Positions 50,753 through 60,415 of a stretch of DNA of 64,000 nucleotides are shown piece after piece. Source of the stretch: an uncultured Bacteroidales bacterium (GTDB taxonomy: Bacteria; Bacteroidota; Bacteroidia; Bacteroidales; UBA932). The stretch is taken from NCBI GenBank assembly GCA_900316795.1, contig ONEF01000005.1, positions 1 to 64,000 of the forward strand, in the 5' to 3' direction. The position numbers and the translations under genes were made by a program. The notes below the pieces were generated by a model. The model ran no database searches. It saw only the letters and a list, made by a program, of their open reading frames with translations, and was not told the origin of the DNA. Each line of letters begins with the position of its first letter. Within the stretch, counting starts at the first letter, position 1.

Positions 50753-51526
50753 ATGGCTCTGTATTATTTCATAGCAGACACTCATCTGGGCCTGGATTAC
50801 AAAGATTACAAGGCCCGGGAGAAGGCGTTCGCTTCTTTCCTGTACAATCTTCCGGCCGAGACTTCCGAGGTTTTTCTTCTCGGAGATATTTTTGACTTCT
50901 GGTACGAATACAAAAACGTGATACCAAGGCGTTTCACCCGTACCTTGGGGGCTTTGGCCAGTCTTTGCGACCGTGGCGTTAAAGTTCATTTCCTGAACGG
51001 GAACCACGATATCTGGACCTACAGTTACTTCCAGCAGGAGATAGGTGTCGTTTTCCACAAGCAGCCTTTGACGGTTGAGCTTGAAGGCCAGAGGTTCTGT
51101 CTGGGGCACGGAGATCTTCTCTGGGAGAGCAGCGGAACTTACAGGTCCCTCCAGAAAGTGTTCAAATGTCGTTTCGTGCAGGTTCTTTTCAGTGCCCTCC
51201 ATCCTCGCTGGGCCTTCCTCTTCGGCAACTCCTGGAGCAAGCACAACAGGTTGACAAGATATGAAGGGGAAAATGACCAATCCCAGAAAGCTTATCGCGA
51301 CAAGATATTCAAACTGAGCACGGAATGGGCAGCAAAGTACCAGTCCGTCCTTCCTGAAGGCCAGAAGATAGACCATTTCATTTTCGGGCACTATCACCTG
51401 CCGTTTACTTCCCAAATAGAAGGCGGAGGTGATTTTTCCATACTTGGAGACTGGATCCACAATCCTGAATACATGGTTTTTGACGGCAAGTCTGTTGAAA
51501 GGCATGCCTTCGGAGAGGCTTTGTAG
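50753..51526 (+). CDS. lpxH: UDP-2,3-diacylglucosamine diphosphatase LpxH-type
   Basis: 257 residues. The metallophosphoesterase motifs are complete: FIADTHLG, LLGDIFDFW, LNGNHDIW, LGHGD and FGHYHLP. The length and membership fit the LpxH group, which makes lipid X in lipid A synthesis. It sits at the end of an envelope operon (ftsX, DUF3098, uppP). Other UDP-sugar or nucleotide substrates remain possible. Confidence 0.85.
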   Translation: MALYYFIADTHLGLDYKDYKAREKAFASFLYNLPAETSEVFLLGDIFDFWYEYKNVIPRRFTRTLGALASLCDRGVKVHFLNGNHDIWTYSYFQQEIGVVFHKQPLTVELEGQRFCLGHGDLLWESSGTYRSLQKVFKCRFVQVLFSALHPRWAFLFGNSWSKHNRLTRYEGENDQSQKAYRDKIFKLSTEWAAKYQSVLPEGQKIDHFIFGHYHLPFTSQIEGGGDFSILGDWIHNPEYMVFDGKSVERHAFGEAL

Positions 51527-51539
51527 GCACCGGTCCTGT

Positions 51540-52310
51540 TTATTCGTAGAACATGGAATAATACAATGCGTCAAATGCACCGGCGTTGTACAGCATGATG
51601 AGGTCTTCCACCATGCGGTCTTCTCCGAACCTGTCGTACGGTTTCTTGAGGTCATTCCCGAAAACCCTGGCCACTGTCTGCCAGAATCCTGCTGCAAGTT
51701 TTCCCCGGTATTCCCGGATTATGTAGAAGGATGTCCTGCCCAATTCTCTGTCTATGAGTTTCATAAGCAGCTTGCCTTGGCTTATGGTCAGTTTTCTCAG
51801 AGGCTTTTCAAACTGTTTGAAGAGTTTTTTCTGGTATGAGGAAATGTATTCCTCCCGTTCAGAATCTGAAAATGCTCTGGTAGCCAGGACGCTGTCTGCC
51901 TCGTGGATTATTTCTTTGGCCTGCAGGGCATAAGGATAAGTCTTCTTGAAGTTATAGACAAGTCTTTTGTATTGTCTCCAGGATTTGCGGCTGCGGTTGC
52001 CCCTCATGCGGTCAAACTTGAAAACAGGGGTGAGGCTTCCTGTAAAAACAGTGTCTCCGTCTATTATCTGGTAGGTCATTGCCCATCCTGAAGCCGGGGC
52101 TCCTTTCCTGGCTTTCTCCCTTTCCAGCTGAAGGGCCCTTTTCTCTCTCTGTTTGATGCGTTTTTCTATGGCACGCTTGTCTTCAAGAGTTCTCTCGATG
52201 TCGGATTTGGAAATGTCTTTGAGGATGTCCGGCTCCTGCGCAGACAGAGAGGTCTGCATCAGAAGGCAAAGCAGAAGCATAAAGATCAATATGCCGTTTT
52301 TTTTTCTCAT
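51540..52310 (-). CDS. DUF4294 family secreted protein
   Basis: 256 residues with a signal peptide (about 1-24, ending LSAQ). The basic region near 45-70 (KRIKQREKRALQLEREK) precedes the DUF4294 part: YKRLVYNFKKTYPYAL, then KQFEKPLRKLTISQGKLLMK and LIDRELGRTSFYIIRE. The family is Bacteroidota-specific with no known function. Converges on lpxH with a 13-base gap. Confidence 0.8.
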   Translation of the reverse strand: MRKKNGILIFMLLLCLLMQTSLSAQEPDILKDISKSDIERTLEDKRAIEKRIKQREKRALQLEREKARKGAPASGWAMTYQIIDGDTVFTGSLTPVFKFDRMRGNRSRKSWRQYKRLVYNFKKTYPYALQAKEIIHEADSVLATRAFSDSEREEYISSYQKKLFKQFEKPLRKLTISQGKLLMKLIDRELGRTSFYIIREYRGKLAAGFWQTVARVFGNDLKKPYDRFGEDRMVEDLIMLYNAGAFDALYYSMFYE

Positions 52311-52391
52311 CCCTGGATTTTTCTACTGCAAATCTCGTACTTTTTTTGCTATCTTTATCATCGCTTTTGATTTGGCGTTATTTTTATCGAG

Positions 52392-53789
52392 ATGAACAGT
52401 TTTTTTCATTTTGAAGAATTTACTCCATGGGGCTTTCTTGTGGATATGGGCTTTTTGTCCTGTCTTCTTCTTGTTGGAAAGCTCATAAGGGTTAAAGTGA
52501 AAGTTGTACAGCAGCTTTTCATCCCTCCAAGCCTTATTGCCGGGCTTTTGGGATTGGCCTTGGGGCCGCACGGCCTTGGATGGATTCCTTTTACGGGGCA
52601 CCTCTCTTCTTATGCCGCCGTTCTTATAGCGCTGGTTTTCGCCACCCTTCCTTTTTCCTCACAAAAGGCTTCTGTCAAGGAGATTGTGACCAGAGTCGGA
52701 CCGATGTGGGTATATGCCCAGCTTGGAATGTTGCTCCAGTGGGGTATAATGGGTCTTCTGGGAATCTATCTTTTCAAGACCGTATGGCCTGACCTTAACA
52801 GTGCATTCGGGGCAATGCTTCCTACTGGCTTCTACGGTGGACACGGTACGGCTGCGGCCATCGGCAGCGCCTTTTCAAATCTGGAAGGGGGGCTGAAGTG
52901 GGAAGATGCCATGACGCTTGGCATGACTACCGCCACGGTTGGTGTGGTTATGGCAATCGTAGTGGGGCTTCTTATCATAAAGTGGGGGGCCAGGCACAAG
53001 CATACCAAGTTCATTACGGATTTCAAGGACCTTCCTCCTGAGCTCAGGACCGGCCTCCTTCCAGAAGGAAAAAGAAACACCCTGGGAGAAGCCACTACCT
53101 CGTCTATTTCCATAGAGCACTTTACATTTCATTTTGCCATAGTTTTTTTTGTGGCTTTTCTGGGATATGCCCTGAGCGTCGCTGTAAAAAACTGGTGCAG
53201 TGGCCTGGAGGCTCCTTACAACGGACTTGAGCTTCCTGTTTTCTCCTGCGCTTTCGTAGCCGGTCTGATTCTCAAAAAATTCTTTGACCTTACCAAGGTT
53301 ACCAGGTTTGTCAGCCATGAGACAATCCAGAGAGAAGGAAGCCTGTTCACCGATTTTCTTGTCACTTGCGGTGTGGCATCAATAAAAATAGGTGTGGTTG
53401 TCCAGTATTGGCTGCCGCTTCTGGTCTTGATACTTGTTGGAGTTCTCGTGGTCTTTTTCATCACTTTCTACTTCGGACGCCGGCTCAGCCCGTCTTACTG
53501 GTTTGAGCGTTCCATCTTCTCCTGGGGCTGGTGGACAGGCACTATGGCCATGGGAATAGCCTTGGAAAGGATCGTGGACCCTCAGATGAAGAGCAAGACA
53601 ATGGATGATTATGCCTTGGCATATCTTCCTATAGCGCCTGTTGAAATCATTCTTATAACATTGGTTCCGATTGCCTTTACGGCTGGCTGGGGAGCGCTGC
53701 TGATGTGGATTTGCCTTTTGTTCAGTGCAGTCTTGGTGCTGCTTTCATTCGCGATGAAGTGGTGGCACCCTGTCAGAAAGCATAGCTGA
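52392..53789 (+). CDS. sodium/glutamate symporter family protein
   Basis: 465 residues with about ten or more membrane segments. The GltS-type re-entrant region is visible as MLPTGFYGGHGTAAAIGSAF and ALERIVDPQMKS near the end. It should cotransport glutamate with sodium. The gene family has several substrates, so glutamate is probable rather than certain. Divergent from DUF4294. Confidence 0.85.
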   Translation: MNSFFHFEEFTPWGFLVDMGFLSCLLLVGKLIRVKVKVVQQLFIPPSLIAGLLGLALGPHGLGWIPFTGHLSSYAAVLIALVFATLPFSSQKASVKEIVTRVGPMWVYAQLGMLLQWGIMGLLGIYLFKTVWPDLNSAFGAMLPTGFYGGHGTAAAIGSAFSNLEGGLKWEDAMTLGMTTATVGVVMAIVVGLLIIKWGARHKHTKFITDFKDLPPELRTGLLPEGKRNTLGEATTSSISIEHFTFHFAIVFFVAFLGYALSVAVKNWCSGLEAPYNGLELPVFSCAFVAGLILKKFFDLTKVTRFVSHETIQREGSLFTDFLVTCGVASIKIGVVVQYWLPLLVLILVGVLVVFFITFYFGRRLSPSYWFERSIFSWGWWTGTMAMGIALERIVDPQMKSKTMDDYALAYLPIAPVEIILITLVPIAFTAGWGALLMWICLLFSAVLVLLSFAMKWWHPVRKHS

Positions 53790-53854
53790 GGAATGAACAG
53801 GACGGATTGATGAACACAATTGTAAGTATTAAACAGGACAATAAAAGAAGATTC

Positions 53855-55015
53855 ATGATGAAAAAAGCTTTCGTATTTGTAGCGGTTGCGGCTTTGCTTC
53901 TTGCCGGCAGCGCTTATGCACAGAATGAAGCTCATTGCGGAAAATGCAAAAGAAGCGGTGCGCTCAACCTGACAGACGCCGAGTATATGGCCCTGGCAGA
54001 CAGCATCCATAAGGTAGCAATCTCATTCGACACGCATATAGACACCCCGACTTACACTCTTCACCCGGAAGGCCATTATACCGTAGCGAAGGGTCAGGTG
54101 AGCTTTGAACTTATGAGAAAAGGAGGCCAGGACGGGGCTTTCTTCGCAATATATCTCGACCAGGGCCCTTGGCAGAACCAGAAGTCTCTGGATTCTGCGT
54201 ACAACTGGTGCCACAACGAGATCCAGAGCTGGAAAGACTATGTCTCCCTCCACAGCGACGAGGCCGAAGTGGCCTACTCCACTGACGATGTCTATCGCCT
54301 GAAGAAAGAAGGAAAGAGGATAGTGGTGCTCTGCATAGAGAACGGCTATCCTGTACGCACCTTGGAAGATCTGGACGAGTTCTACAAGATGGGGGTAAAG
54401 TATATAACCCTCTCCCACAACACCCCTAACCAGATCTGCGACGGAAGCCGTTATCCCAAAACATATTACTGGTACCCGAGCACCGGGCATGGCCTGTCTC
54501 CGTTCGGCTACAAGGTTGTGGAGAGGATGCAGCAGCTGGGCATAATGGTGGATGTTTCCCACATCTCCTCAGAGTCCCTGGTGGATGTGCTGAAGGTAAT
54601 CAAGGCTCCGGTTCTGGCCTCACACTCTTCCTGCAAAGCTCTCAAGCCTTCCCAGACCAGGAACCTCACGGATGATGAAATCCGCGCCATAGCCGCCGTT
54701 GACGGAGTCATCCAGGTAGGAACCGGCCGCTTTTTCCTCAGCGATGACCTTCCTTACTACAAGGTGGGCGTTGCCGTTCTGGCAAATCATATAGACCACA
54801 TCAAAAACCTTGTCGGTTACCGCCACGTCGGCCTGGGCACCGACTTTGACGGAGGAGGCGGAATCGTCGGCCTGGACAACTCTTCCCAGATGAAGAATCT
54901 TACCGTGGAACTTCTCAAGCGCGGCTGGACAGCGGAAGAGCTCAAAGCCTTCTGGGGCGGAAACCTTCTCCGCGTGTGGAAAGCCTGCGAAGACTACGCC
55001 GCCCGGTTCAAGTAG
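53855..55015 (+). CDS. M19 membrane dipeptidase, secreted
   Basis: 386 residues from the ATG at 53855 (53858 also possible). A signal peptide (about 1-20, ending GSAYA) precedes the zinc-binding motif SFDTHIDTP. Further M19 landmarks are GQVSFELMRKGGQDGAFFAI, IMVDVSHISSESLVDVL, APVLASHSSCKAL and LGTDFDGGGG. It cleaves dipeptides, including D-amino acid ones, outside the cytoplasm. It is the gene immediately before the ribosomal protein operon. Confidence 0.93.
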   Translation: MMKKAFVFVAVAALLLAGSAYAQNEAHCGKCKRSGALNLTDAEYMALADSIHKVAISFDTHIDTPTYTLHPEGHYTVAKGQVSFELMRKGGQDGAFFAIYLDQGPWQNQKSLDSAYNWCHNEIQSWKDYVSLHSDEAEVAYSTDDVYRLKKEGKRIVVLCIENGYPVRTLEDLDEFYKMGVKYITLSHNTPNQICDGSRYPKTYYWYPSTGHGLSPFGYKVVERMQQLGIMVDVSHISSESLVDVLKVIKAPVLASHSSCKALKPSQTRNLTDDEIRAIAAVDGVIQVGTGRFFLSDDLPYYKVGVAVLANHIDHIKNLVGYRHVGLGTDFDGGGGIVGLDNSSQMKNLTVELLKRGWTAEELKAFWGGNLLRVWKACEDYAARFK

Positions 55016-55038
55016 GAAGCGAGATTTTCGGAAGCGCA

Positions 55039-55078
55039 CACCCGTCTGCAAAAATGAGCATGCGGGTGCTTTTTTTTG
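55039..55078 (+). terminator. terminator after the M19 dipeptidase
   Basis: CACCCG (55039-55044) pairs with CGGGTG (55063-55068), followed by a T run (55070-55077). It separates the dipeptidase from the ribosomal protein operon. Confidence 0.75.
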
Positions 55079-55209
55079 CAAAAAAAAATCGCCGAGAAAT
55101 CCAAAAGCGGGTTTTATGTAAGGTTTTTCATTTTTATAAATCGCTGAGAATTGGAGGGTTGGCTATCAAAAAAATTTGGCCAAAACTTTGAAAAATTTTA
55201 GCGAAAAAA

Positions 55210-55240
55210 TTTGCAGATTCAGATATTTGTTTTACCTTTG
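55210..55240 (+). promoter_or_regulatory. promoter of the ribosomal protein operon
   Basis: TTTG (55210-55213), 19 bases, TACCTTTG (55233-55240): an exact match to the Bacteroidota consensus. The leader to rplP is about 65 bases. Confidence 0.85.
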
Positions 55241-55307
55241 CGTCCCGACATTTCGGTTCCGTTACAGCCAAAGTGTTGAGAATTAACGAGATAAAGCAAT
55301 TTTAGCT

Positions 55308-55730
55308 ATGTTACAACCAAAGAAAACCAAATTCAGAAGAATGCAGAAGGGCCGTATGAAAGGACAGGCCCACAGAGGAACTCAGCTTGCGTTCGGTTCA
55401 TTCGGCATCAAGACCATGGAGTCTTGCTGGATGACAGGTCAGCAGATCGAGGCTGCACGTCAGGCAGTGGTCCGTTATATGAAGCGTGAAGGATATGTTT
55501 GGATCCGTATATTCCCGGACAAGCCTTTCACCAAGAAACCTGCAGAAGTACGTATGGGTAAGGGTAAGGGTAGTCCTGAGGGATTCGTTGCTCCTGTAAC
55601 CCCTGGTAGAATGCTTATTGAGGTAGAGGGTGTTCCTATGGAAATAGCCAAGGAAGCTCTCAGGCTCGGAGCCCAGAAACTCCCTGTTTCTACTAAGTTC
55701 GTAGTAAGAAGGGATTATGTTAAACAGTAA
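55308..55730 (+). CDS. rplP: ribosomal protein L16
   Basis: 140 residues, a full-length L16 ([40 protein letters not shown]). It binds 23S rRNA near the A site of the large subunit. It is the first gene of this operon; the usual upstream rpsC is absent. Confidence 0.97.
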   Translation: MLQPKKTKFRRMQKGRMKGQAHRGTQLAFGSFGIKTMESCWMTGQQIEAARQAVVRYMKREGYVWIRIFPDKPFTKKPAEVRMGKGKGSPEGFVAPVTPGRMLIEVEGVPMEIAKEALRLGAQKLPVSTKFVVRRDYVKQ

Positions 55731-55744
55731 AAGAGATTAGTATT

Positions 55745-55948
55745 ATGGATATCAAAGAAATACGTGAAATGAGCGAGAAGGACCTCAGAGAGCGCATCGA
55801 GACTAGCCGCGCAGCTCTGAACCAGATGCTTCTCAACCACGCTGTCTCTCCATTAGAGAATACGTCTCAGATTAAAAAGGCCAAGAAAGATATCACCAGG
55901 ATGCTTACAGTCCTGACCGAGATCGAGAACAAAAAACAGAGCAAATAA
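55745..55948 (+). CDS. rpmC: ribosomal protein L29
   Basis: 67 residues, full length ([31 protein letters not shown]-like [13 protein letters not shown]). It sits at the polypeptide exit tunnel. Its stop overlaps the rpsQ start by one base (TAATG). Confidence 0.96.
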   Translation: MDIKEIREMSEKDLRERIETSRAALNQMLLNHAVSPLENTSQIKKAKKDITRMLTVLTEIENKKQSK

Positions 55949-56202
55949 TGGAAAGGAAGCTTAGGAAAGTAAGAATAGGTGTTGTAGTCAGCAACAAGAT
56001 GGACAAGAGTGCCGTCGTAGCTGTAAAGACCAAGGAGAAACACCCTATTTACGGCAAGTTCGTAAATAAAACCACAAAGTTTGTAGCGCATGACGAAAAG
56101 AACGAGTGCTCTGAAGGTGATACCGTAAAGATCATGGAGACCCGTCCTCTTTCAAAGACAAAGCGCTGGAGATTAGTTGAAATCGTTGAAAAAGTTAAAT
56201 AA
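55948..56202 (+). CDS. rpsQ: ribosomal protein S17
   Basis: 84 residues, an OB-fold protein ([38 protein letters not shown]). It binds 16S rRNA and helps assembly. Overlaps rpmC by one base. Confidence 0.96.
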   Translation: MERKLRKVRIGVVVSNKMDKSAVVAVKTKEKHPIYGKFVNKTTKFVAHDEKNECSEGDTVKIMETRPLSKTKRWRLVEIVEKVK

Positions 56203-56205
56203 GCT

Positions 56206-56571
56206 ATGATACAGCAGGAATCAAGATTAATGGTAGCCGATAACAGTGGTGCAAAGGAAGTTCTCTGCATCCGTGTCCTGGGAGGTACCAGACGCCGTTA
56301 TGCCGGTGTCGGAGACAAGATAGTGGTAGCCGTAAAGAGCGCCATTCCAGGAGCAGACGCCAAGAAAGGCTCTGTGTCAAAGGCAGTTGTTGTAAGAACC
56401 AAGAAGGAAATCCGCCGTGCAGACGGTTCCTATATCAGATTTGACGAGAATGCTTGCGTTCTCCTTGACAACCAGGGAGAGGTAAGAGGAACCCGTATTT
56501 TCGGTCCTGTTGCAAGGGAACTCCGCGACAACTATATGAAGATTGTTTCACTTGCCCCTGAGGTACTTTAA
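56206..56571 (+). CDS. rplN: ribosomal protein L14
   Basis: 121 residues. [20 protein letters not shown] and [13 protein letters not shown] are highly conserved. It forms an inter-subunit bridge. Confidence 0.97.
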   Translation: MIQQESRLMVADNSGAKEVLCIRVLGGTRRRYAGVGDKIVVAVKSAIPGADAKKGSVSKAVVVRTKKEIRRADGSYIRFDENACVLLDNQGEVRGTRIFGPVARELRDNYMKIVSLAPEVL

Positions 56572-56588
56572 TCATAGGAGGTATTGCA

Positions 56589-56912
56589 ATGAACGTAAAA
56601 TTCCACGTAAAGAAAGGTGATATGGTCTTCGTGAACGCCGGTAATGAAAAAGGAAAGACCGGTAAAATCCTCAGAGTAGACCGCAAGAACATGCGCGCCA
56701 TCGTTGAAGGTCTCAACATGGTAAGCAAGAACACTAAGCCTAATGCCAACAACCCTCAGGGTGGTATCATCAAGCAGGAGGCTCCTATACATATTTCCAA
56801 CTTGCAGCTTGTGGATCCTGCAAAGGGTGGTCCTACAAGAATCGGACGCCGTCTGGACAGCAAGGGCAAGCTTGTACGTTATGCTAAAAAATCAGGGGAG
56901 GAAATCAAATAA
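56589..56912 (+). CDS. rplX: ribosomal protein L24
   Basis: 107 residues. [20 protein letters not shown] is the KOW motif. A clear AGGAGG (56576-56581) lies seven bases before the ATG, unusual for this phylum. Its stop overlaps rplE by one base. Confidence 0.96.
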   Translation: MNVKFHVKKGDMVFVNAGNEKGKTGKILRVDRKNMRAIVEGLNMVSKNTKPNANNPQGGIIKQEAPIHISNLQLVDPAKGGPTRIGRRLDSKGKLVRYAKKSGEEIK

Positions 56913-57556
56913 TGGCAAAGGAAGTTAAGAAAGAGCAGGCCGCCAAGAATGCAAAGCAGTCTAAGGGCGAGGCAAAGTCCAAGAAAGGCGGTGAGCAGGT
57001 AGTTCCTAAAGGATGGATTCCTAACCTGCAGAAAGAATACAAGGAAAGGATAGCCGGCGAACTCCAGAAGCAGTTCAACTTCAAGTCTGTCATGCAGATT
57101 CCAAGACTCGAGAAGATTACCATCAACCAGGGCGTCGGAGTCGGTGTTGCAGACAAGAAGATCGTTGAGAACGCAGCTGAGGAACTGGCTATGATTACAG
57201 GTCAGAAAGCAATTCTTACCTACTCAAGAAAGGATATCGCTTCCTTCAAACTGAGAAAGGGTATGCCTATCGGTTGCAAGGTTACTCTCAGAAGGGCTAA
57301 GATGTACGAGTTCATGGAGAGGCTCATCAAGGTTTCTCTTCCTCGAATCAGAGACTTCAAGGGAGTTGAGGAGAAGTTTGACGGCAAGGGCAACTATACT
57401 CTCGGACTCAAGGAGCAGATTATCTTCCCTGAGATTGATATAGATAAAGTATCAAAGGTTCTCGGAATGGAGATTACCTTCGTTACCAGCACAACCAAGG
57501 ACGAAGAGGCTCGCGCTCTTCTTGCAGCCTTCGGAGTACCTTTCAAAAAGAAATAA
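56912..57556 (+). CDS. rplE: ribosomal protein L5
   Basis: 214 residues, longer than the ~180 usual because of a charged N-terminal extension (about 1-35, rich in Lys, Ala and Glu). The core is normal ([41 protein letters not shown]). It binds 5S rRNA. Confidence 0.96.
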   Translation: MAKEVKKEQAAKNAKQSKGEAKSKKGGEQVVPKGWIPNLQKEYKERIAGELQKQFNFKSVMQIPRLEKITINQGVGVGVADKKIVENAAEELAMITGQKAILTYSRKDIASFKLRKGMPIGCKVTLRRAKMYEFMERLIKVSLPRIRDFKGVEEKFDGKGNYTLGLKEQIIFPEIDIDKVSKVLGMEITFVTSTTKDEEARALLAAFGVPFKKK

Positions 57557-57571
57557 CAAAAGAGTAAGTAT

Positions 57572-57841
57572 ATGGCAAAAGAATCAATGAAGGCACGTGA
57601 AGTAAAACGTGCGAAGTTAGTAGCCAAGTATGCTGAAAAACGCAAGGCTCTCAAGGCTGAGGGTAACTATGCAGCTCTGGACAAGCTTCCTAAGAACGCT
57701 TCTCCTGTAAGGCTTCACAACCGCTGCTCTCTTACCGGAAGACCTAAAGGATACATGAGGGTTTTCGGAATCAGCAGAATACAGTTCAGAGAGATGGCTT
57801 CAAAGGGCCTCATCCCTGGCGTACGCAAGGCCAGCTGGTAA
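57572..57841 (+). CDS. rpsN: ribosomal protein S14
   Basis: 89 residues, the long zinc-free form ([40 protein letters not shown]). Only one cysteine remains, so no zinc site. Confidence 0.96.
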   Translation: MAKESMKAREVKRAKLVAKYAEKRKALKAEGNYAALDKLPKNASPVRLHNRCSLTGRPKGYMRVFGISRIQFREMASKGLIPGVRKASW

Positions 57842-57883
57842 AAACAATTAACTAAAGGATATCGATTATTAAAACTAACAACA

Positions 57884-58279
57884 ATGACTGATCCAATTTC
57901 AGATTTTTTGACTAGAATCAGGAACGCCTACAGGGCCAACCATAAGGTTGTTGAGATTCCTGCCTCCAAGATGAAGAAGGAGCTTACAAGAGTGCTCTTC
58001 GAAAAGGGTTACATCCTTAGCTACAAGGTTGTGGAGGGAAAGCCTGTGGCAACTATAAAGATAGCGCTCAAGTATCATCCTGAGACCAAGCTTCCTGCAA
58101 TCAAGAAGATTGTCAGGGTAAGCCGTCCGGGTCTTAGGCAGTACAGGGGAGTGGAGAACATGCCAAGAGTTCTCAACGGACTCGGAATCGCAATCCTCTC
58201 AACTTCCAAGGGAATCATCACAGACAAGGAAGCCAGGCTGCAGAATGTAGGCGGCGAGGTGCTTTGCTACGTTTACTAA
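57884..58279 (+). CDS. rpsH: ribosomal protein S8
   Basis: 131 residues (MTDPISDFLTRIRNAYRANH; STSKGIITDKEARLQNVGGE; ends VLCYVY). It binds the central domain of 16S rRNA. In other bacteria it represses the spc operon. Confidence 0.97.
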   Translation: MTDPISDFLTRIRNAYRANHKVVEIPASKMKKELTRVLFEKGYILSYKVVEGKPVATIKIALKYHPETKLPAIKKIVRVSRPGLRQYRGVENMPRVLNGLGIAILSTSKGIITDKEARLQNVGGEVLCYVY

Positions 58280-58297
58280 CAGAATAACATTATTGAT

Positions 58298-58855
58298 ATG
58301 TCAAGAATAGGAAAATTACCTGTAAGCCTTCCACAAGGAGTTTCAGTCTCCGTAGATAACAATGTGGTAAAGGTTAAAGGCCCTAAGGGAGAGCTCTGCC
58401 AGAAGGTAGATCCGGACATGGAGGTCTCCGTTGAGGGAGGCGTGCTTACTGTAAAAAGACCTACAGACCAGCCGCGCCACAGAGCTATGCACGGGCTTTA
58501 TCGTGCTCTCATCCACAATATGGTAGTTGGAGTTTCTGAAGGTTTCCAGACCAGCCAGGAACTCGTAGGTGTAGGTTACCGTGTTGAGGCCGCAGGCCAG
58601 CTTCTCAAGTTCAGCCTCGGTTATTCTCACGATATCTATCTCCAGCTTCCTGACGAGGTTACCGCTGAGGTTCCTCAGGTTAAGAAGGGTGCCAACCCGA
58701 TACTTATTTTGAAGAGTTCTGACAAGCAGCTTCTCGGTATGGTTGCAGCCAAGATACGTTCACTGCGCAAGCCTGAACCTTACAAGGGCAAGGGTATCAA
58801 GTTCACAGGCGAAGTGCTTCGCAGAAAGGCTGGTAAGACTGCTGCAGCTAAATAA
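58298..58855 (+). CDS. rplF: ribosomal protein L6
   Basis: 185 residues with two similar domains (MSRIGKLPVSLPQGVSVSVD; EPYKGKGIKFTGEVLRRKAG). Binds near the sarcin-ricin loop. Confidence 0.97.
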   Translation: MSRIGKLPVSLPQGVSVSVDNNVVKVKGPKGELCQKVDPDMEVSVEGGVLTVKRPTDQPRHRAMHGLYRALIHNMVVGVSEGFQTSQELVGVGYRVEAAGQLLKFSLGYSHDIYLQLPDEVTAEVPQVKKGANPILILKSSDKQLLGMVAAKIRSLRKPEPYKGKGIKFTGEVLRRKAGKTAAAK

Positions 58856-58868
58856 TGGAGGATAGGAT

Positions 58869-59225
58869 ATGAATAAGATAGAAAGAAGACAGAGAATCCG
58901 TTACCGTATCCGCAAAGTTGTCAGCGGAACACCGGAAAGACCAAGGATGAGCGTGTTCAGATCTAACAAGCAGATCTATGTTCAGTTCATCGACGATGTT
59001 AATGGCGTAACTCTCGCCGCTGCTTCATCTCTTGACAAGGCTGTTGCCGCTCAGACCGAGGGCAAGACCAAGACAGAGGTTGCTGCTCTTGTAGGAGCTG
59101 AGGCTGCTAAGGTGGCTGCTTCCAAGGGTATCACTGAAGTAGCTTTCGACCGCGGAGGTTACCTCTATCACGGAAGAGTTAAAAGTTTGGCAGATGCCGC
59201 ACGTAAAGGCGGTCTTAAATTCTAA
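58869..59225 (+). CDS. rplR: ribosomal protein L18
   Basis: 118 residues ([40 protein letters not shown]). It binds 5S rRNA with L5. GGAGG (58857-58861) lies seven bases before the ATG. The stop overlaps rpsE by one base. Confidence 0.97.
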   Translation: MNKIERRQRIRYRIRKVVSGTPERPRMSVFRSNKQIYVQFIDDVNGVTLAAASSLDKAVAAQTEGKTKTEVAALVGAEAAKVAASKGITEVAFDRGGYLYHGRVKSLADAARKGGLKF

Positions 59226-59755
59226 TGACTATGGCAGAGATCAATAACAAGAACAAAGATATAAGGACTACAGACCTTGAGCTCAAGGACAGGTTGGTAG
59301 CAATCAACAGGGTGACCAAGGTTACAAAGGGAGGTCGCCACTTCAGCTTCGCAGCCATAGTAGTTGTAGGAGACGAGAAGAGTGTTGTAGGATACGGACT
59401 TGGCAAGGCCAATGAAGTTACCACAGCCATCTCCAAGGCTATCGAGGATGCCAAGAAGAACCTTGTGAAGGTTCCTGTTTACAAGAACACTATTCCACAT
59501 GAGCAGATTGCCAAATTCGGCGGCGCTGAGGTTTTCATGAAGCCTGCAGCTCCTGGTACCGGAGTAAAGGCCGGTGGTGCTATGCGTGCAGTGTTTGAGT
59601 CTGTCGGTATCCACGACATACTTGCAAAATCAAAGGGTTCTTCCAACCCTCACAACCTGGTGAAGGCTACCATCGCGGCTCTTTCACAGATGAGAGACGC
59701 TTACACTGTTGCCGGTTTGAGAGGTGTTCGTATGGACAAAGTTTTTAACGGATAA
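59225..59755 (+). CDS. rpsE: ribosomal protein S5
   Basis: 176 residues from the ATG at 59225, which shares a base with the rplR stop; an ATG at 59231 is an alternative. [20 protein letters not shown] and [16 protein letters not shown] are typical. Important for decoding fidelity. Confidence 0.97.
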   Translation: MTMAEINNKNKDIRTTDLELKDRLVAINRVTKVTKGGRHFSFAAIVVVGDEKSVVGYGLGKANEVTTAISKAIEDAKKNLVKVPVYKNTIPHEQIAKFGGAEVFMKPAAPGTGVKAGGAMRAVFESVGIHDILAKSKGSSNPHNLVKATIAALSQMRDAYTVAGLRGVRMDKVFNG

Positions 59756-59767
59756 GGAGATTCAGAT

Positions 59768-59947
59768 ATGGCTAAAGTAAAAGTAACACTGGTCAGAGGA
59801 AAGAGCGGCGCTACAAAAAGGCAGATCGCTACGCTCGAGGCTTTAGGAATCAAGAAGATTCACCATTCCGTAGAAGTTGAACTGACCTCAGTCATCAAGG
59901 GTATGATAGAGAAAGTCCGTCACCTTGTAACGATTGAGGAAATTTAA
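59768..59947 (+). CDS. rpmD: ribosomal protein L30
   Basis: 59 residues (MAKVKVTLVRGKSGATKRQI; LEALGIKKIHHSVEVELTSV). A GGAG (59756-59759) lies eight bases before the ATG. In the standard order between rpsE and rplO. Confidence 0.95.
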   Translation: MAKVKVTLVRGKSGATKRQIATLEALGIKKIHHSVEVELTSVIKGMIEKVRHLVTIEEI

Positions 59948-59959
59948 GGAGGATTACAG

Positions 59960-60409
59960 ATGAAACTCAATACATTAAAACCAGCTAAGGGCTCTTTGGG
60001 AAGAGAAAAGAGGATAGGTCGCGGAGAAGGATCCGGACATGGCGGAACTTCCACTCGTGGTATGAACGGTGCAAAGCAGCGCAGCGGATATTCCAACAAG
60101 ATTGGATTCCAGGGAGGTCAGATGCCAATCCAGAGGCAGCTTCCTAAATTCGGTTTCACCAACACCCGCAAAATTATCTACAAGGTTATCAACCTTTCAT
60201 CTCTTCAGTCTTTGAGCGAGAAGCTCGGAACTGACACCATCAGCCGCGAGACTTTGATCCAGAACGGTCTTGTTTCCAAGAATGACATGGTGAAGATTCT
60301 CGGCAACGGTGCTCTTACAGCCAAACTCAATGTTTCTGCAAATGCTTTCTCCAAGTCAGCAATTGCCAAGATAGAGGCTTTGAGCGGAACCGCAACAGTA
60401 ATCAAGTAA
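59960..60409 (+). CDS. rplO: ribosomal protein L15
   Basis: 149 residues (MKLNTLKPAKGSLGREKRIG; GQMPIQRQLPKFGFTNTRK). GGAGG (59948-59952) lies seven bases before the ATG. Confidence 0.97.
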   Translation: MKLNTLKPAKGSLGREKRIGRGEGSGHGGTSTRGMNGAKQRSGYSNKIGFQGGQMPIQRQLPKFGFTNTRKIIYKVINLSSLQSLSEKLGTDTISRETLIQNGLVSKNDMVKILGNGALTAKLNVSANAFSKSAIAKIEALSGTATVIK

Positions 60410-60415
60410 CAAACA

